Positions 4,375-6,894 of a stretch of DNA of 6,894 bases are shown here, in pieces. Numbering within the stretch: position 1 is the stretch's first letter; every line of letters begins with the position of its first letter. Source of the DNA: Candidatus Poseidoniaceae archaeon (GTDB lineage Archaea > Thermoplasmatota > Poseidoniia > Poseidoniales > Poseidoniaceae). The position numbers and the translations under genes are program-made. The notes under the pieces were generated by a model that saw only the letters and a program-made list of their open reading frames with translations, searched no databases and had not been told where the DNA came from. The DNA lies in contig JAKMFY010000095.1 of the NCBI GenBank assembly GCA_022425185.1, positions 1 to 6,894 of the forward strand, written 5' to 3'.

Positions 4375-6894
4375 GTGGTTCAACAAAATTGGCATGCAAT
4401 GGACAGTGCAGAGGCACTTACAACCCTTGACTCTAATCCGCAAGGACTCGCACAAAGCGAAATAATTGACCGGATTGACAAATATGGCCCTAATCAGTTA
4501 GCACAGCCTGAACCTACATCGGCAATATTACGATTTTTGAGTCAATACAATGATCCGCTAAATTATCTGTTAATTGGCGCTGCACTCGTTGCATTAGCGA
4601 TTCATCCTGAACAACCAGGAGATGCAATTTTCATCTTCTTGGTACTAACCGCCAACGCTGTGTTTGGATTCTGGCAAGAAGGTCAAGCAGAACAAGCAAT
4701 GGATGCACTCAAACAAATGAGCATATCCAATTGTGTTACGATAAGAGATGGTTATGAATCAGAAATCCCTACGGATTCACTTGTTCCTGGTGACATTGTT
4801 AAACTCGAGGAAGGACTGAACGTTCCTGCCGATATACGTCTGTTAGAAGTATATCAGTGCAGAGTGGATGAATCCGCGTTAACTGGAGAATCGGAACCAA
4901 TCACAAAACGAGTGAATTCATTGGATGCCAATACGCTCCTTGCGGATCGAAGAAACATGATGTACATGGGTACAACAGTATCCACAGGTCGTGCTATTGG
5001 TTTAGTTGTTGAAACTGGTATGCAGACTCAACTAGGTCATATTGCAAGCGATATCTCTGAGGCTGTTACCCCTAAGACTCCTCTCGAACTAAAGTTAGAA
5101 TCCTTAGGTCGTTTCCTTGGATTCATTGCCTTAATTGTAGCAGTACTTCTCGTATCCATTAAAATGATTCTTGCTATTGGTGGGGATAGAAGCCTTTGGG
5201 AGGTGGCAGTAGACCAGTTTATTGTAGCAATAGCCATATTCGTAGCCATTGTACCAGAGGGCTTACCGATTATTCTCGTCATTACCTTAGCTCTCGGAAT
5301 GCGGAATATGGCGCGCCATAAAGCCATCATCCGCCGCATGAAAGCAGTCGAGACATTGGGTTCGACTACTGTCATATGTTCCGATAAGACAGGCACACTG
5401 ACCAAAAATGAAATGACTGTACGACAACTTCACACTGTAGAGAGTCTATATGATGTAAGCGGAGATGGATTCAGCCCGAAGGGTACCTTGATTGACGATG
5501 GTCAAGAATTATCTGACCAGGATATGTCCTCGCTCCAGAGTGGTCAATCCTTCAGACTTCTTGCTGCTTGCCTCTCCCTTTGTCATAATTCTCAAATTTC
5601 AAAAGTCGAGGGTAGATGGTCTGCAATTGGAGATCCTACTGATTCTGCCTGTGCAGTGCTTGGGTGGAAATTGAATGGGCACATTGGAAAGTTTGCACAA
5701 CGTCATCCTAGAATTCACGAGTTTTTCTTCAATACCGACCGAAAAAGAATGTCCGTGATTCATGAATATGAAGGTGAAAGATGGGTCTTTGTCAAGGGAG
5801 CTGCAGGCGGATTCGTACCGATTACAAGTCATCGCTTCAAAGAAGGAAAGATCGTACCAATCGAAAAACCTGACTTTGAAAATGCACAGAAAGTAAACGA
5901 ATCGATGGGTTCCAAATCTATGCGAGTCATTGCTTTAGCAGCTCGAAAACTAGAACCAGAAGAAGACATCGAAGATATTGAAGTGGTCGAAAGTGGATTG
6001 ATTTTCTTGGGTCTTGTTGGAATCATGGATCCTCCAAGGCCAGAGGTTCGTGATGCAATTAAGATCTGTCAAGATGCTGGGATTAAGGTAAAAATGATTA
6101 CTGGCGACCATCACCTAACCGCTGCAGCTATCGGAAAGGAACTTGCAATCAACACTGGTGTAGAATCTCCTGTCAGTGGTGAAGAACTTAGACAAATGTC
6201 TGATGATGACCTTTCATCGACTGTTGAACGTTCAATCTTCTCTAGAGTGACTCCAGATCAGAAAATGAGAATCGTCGCATCATTGCAAGAAAAAGGAGAA
6301 ATTGTAGCAATGACTGGAGATGGCGTCAATGATGCACCTGCTTTGTCAGGTGCGAATATTGGTATTGCAATGGGTATTGCAGGAACGGACGTGGCCAAAG
6401 ACGCTGCCGACATGGTTCTTCAAGACGATAACTTTGCAAACATAGTACATGCGATTGAAGAAGGTCGGAAAATATACCAAAATATTCGGAATTTCGTGCG
6501 ATATCAAGTATCAACAAACGTAGCGGCAGTAGCTCTCATTGTAATTTCAACGTTTATTTTTGGATGGAATTTACCTTTGACGGCGACTCAAATCTTGGTC
6601 ATTAATATCTTGATGGATGGACCACCTGCCGTGGCTCTGGGTGTCGAAAAACGTCATGGCAATGTCATGGCCCGGCCTCCTCGACCTGTTGATGAAGGGT
6701 TACCTAATTCGCGTGACATTAGCCTGATATTCTACTTAGGCGCTGTTATGGTTATAGGGACTCTTATCATCTTCTACCTTGCTGGTGGTGGGGTTCAGAC
6801 CGCAGATCAATGCACATTGGGTCCTCTGGATACAAATGAGTATGCATGGATGAATGATTGTAAAGCCGGAAACGAAAATGGTATCAGTTCTTGG
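4375..6894 (+). CDS. P2-type cation-transporting P-type ATPase, probable Ca2+ exporter, 3' end missing
   Basis: ATP-driven cation pump of the cytoplasmic membrane; 840 codons are visible and the last helices are cut off. Numbered from GTG 4375: N-terminal cation-ATPase domain with NWHAMDS and GLAQSE...YGPNQL (5-38); helices M1-M2 (about 64-100); actuator loop TGES (170-173); M3 (247-266); M4 with VPEGLP (293-298); phosphorylation site DKTGTLT with Asp337; nucleotide domain FNTDRKRMSV and KGA (474-476); TGD (576-578); TGDGVNDAP (647-655); M5 (about 710-729); M6 (739-757); M7 (784-802); then an extracytoplasmic loop with Cys813 and Cys829. All catalytic residues are intact. Ion-site residues are Glu295 (M4), Asn715 with Ala718 in place of the SERCA M5 glutamate, and Asn744, Met747, Asp748 (M6), a P2B-like pattern. 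P2A Ca2+, Na+ or H+ transport cannot be excluded. The start is uncertain: GTG 4375 has a fair ribosome site, but no in-frame ATG precedes the conserved Trp-His. Confidence 0.93.
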   Translation, partial: MVQQNWHAMDSAEALTTLDSNPQGLAQSEIIDRIDKYGPNQLAQPEPTSAILRFLSQYNDPLNYLLIGAALVALAIHPEQPGDAIFIFLVLTANAVFGFWQEGQAEQAMDALKQMSISNCVTIRDGYESEIPTDSLVPGDIVKLEEGLNVPADIRLLEVYQCRVDESALTGESEPITKRVNSLDANTLLADRRNMMYMGTTVSTGRAIGLVVETGMQTQLGHIASDISEAVTPKTPLELKLESLGRFLGFIALIVAVLLVSIKMILAIGGDRSLWEVAVDQFIVAIAIFVAIVPEGLPIILVITLALGMRNMARHKAIIRRMKAVETLGSTTVICSDKTGTLTKNEMTVRQLHTVESLYDVSGDGFSPKGTLIDDGQELSDQDMSSLQSGQSFRLLAACLSLCHNSQISKVEGRWSAIGDPTDSACAVLGWKLNGHIGKFAQRHPRIHEFFFNTDRKRMSVIHEYEGERWVFVKGAAGGFVPITSHRFKEGKIVPIEKPDFENAQKVNESMGSKSMRVIALAARKLEPEEDIEDIEVVESGLIFLGLVGIMDPPRPEVRDAIKICQDAGIKVKMITGDHHLTAAAIGKELAINTGVESPVSGEELRQMSDDDLSSTVERSIFSRVTPDQKMRIVASLQEKGEIVAMTGDGVNDAPALSGANIGIAMGIAGTDVAKDAADMVLQDDNFANIVHAIEEGRKIYQNIRNFVRYQVSTNVAAVALIVISTFIFGWNLPLTATQILVINILMDGPPAVALGVEKRHGNVMARPPRPVDEGLPNSRDISLIFYLGAVMVIGTLIIFYLAGGGVQTADQCTLGPLDTNEYAWMNDCKAGNENGISSW

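Noticed and set aside
5037..5405. 122-codon minus-strand open frame
   Set aside because: It is antisense to the ATPase M3-phosphorylation region, whose conserved motifs explain the sequence fully.
1..6894. CRISPR array, tRNA, rRNA, insertion sequence or attachment site
   Set aside because: No spaced direct repeats, no cloverleaf-like sequence, no transposase or terminal repeats; nearly every base is in one of five conserved genes.

Overview
The window looks archaeal, or from an archaeal-like lineage. Its transketolase is split into separate N- and C-terminal subunit genes beside a small TalC/MipB-type transaldolase, an arrangement typical of archaea and also found in some bacteria. The only non-coding gap of note carries TATA-like AT-rich boxes, and base composition is moderately AT-rich. 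A free-living, protein-degrading marine or Thermoplasmata-related euryarchaeon (for example Marine Group II) would fit, but that placement is inference. No rRNA or other phylogenetic marker is present.

Layout. Positions 1-4198 hold four genes on the minus strand, read right to left: an OPT-family membrane transporter (4198 to 2123), transketolase N-terminal subunit (2068 to 1244), transketolase C-terminal subunit (1247 to 309, overlapping the previous gene by 4 bases) and transaldolase (266 to beyond the left edge). Spacings of about 50, -4 and 42 bases, all on one strand, suggest one transcription unit. Positions 4199-4374 are a divergent intergenic region, the longest gene-free stretch (176 bases). 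It holds an 11-base element present in both orientations, a 9-codon leader ORF behind a strong Shine-Dalgarno sequence, and no other gene. From 4375 a P2-type cation-transporting P-type ATPase runs on the plus strand and off the right edge (840 codons visible).

How the genes fit together. The two transketolase subunits and transaldolase make up the transferase part of the non-oxidative pentose phosphate pathway, interconverting C3-C7 sugar phosphates and so supplying ribose 5-phosphate and erythrose 4-phosphate. The OPT transporter upstream probably imports oligopeptides or a metal chelate. It may simply share a promoter with the sugar genes rather than share their pathway. The divergent ATPase has a full set of P-type motifs. 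Its M4/M5/M6 residues resemble the single-site plasma-membrane Ca2+-ATPases (P2B) more than the two-site SERCA type, so Ca2+ export is the best guess.

The window is mostly ordinary housekeeping and transport genes. The points worth a second look are the divergent control region, the start of the ATPase gene and the ATPase ion site. I found no mobile element, CRISPR array, tRNA, rRNA or convincingly new system.
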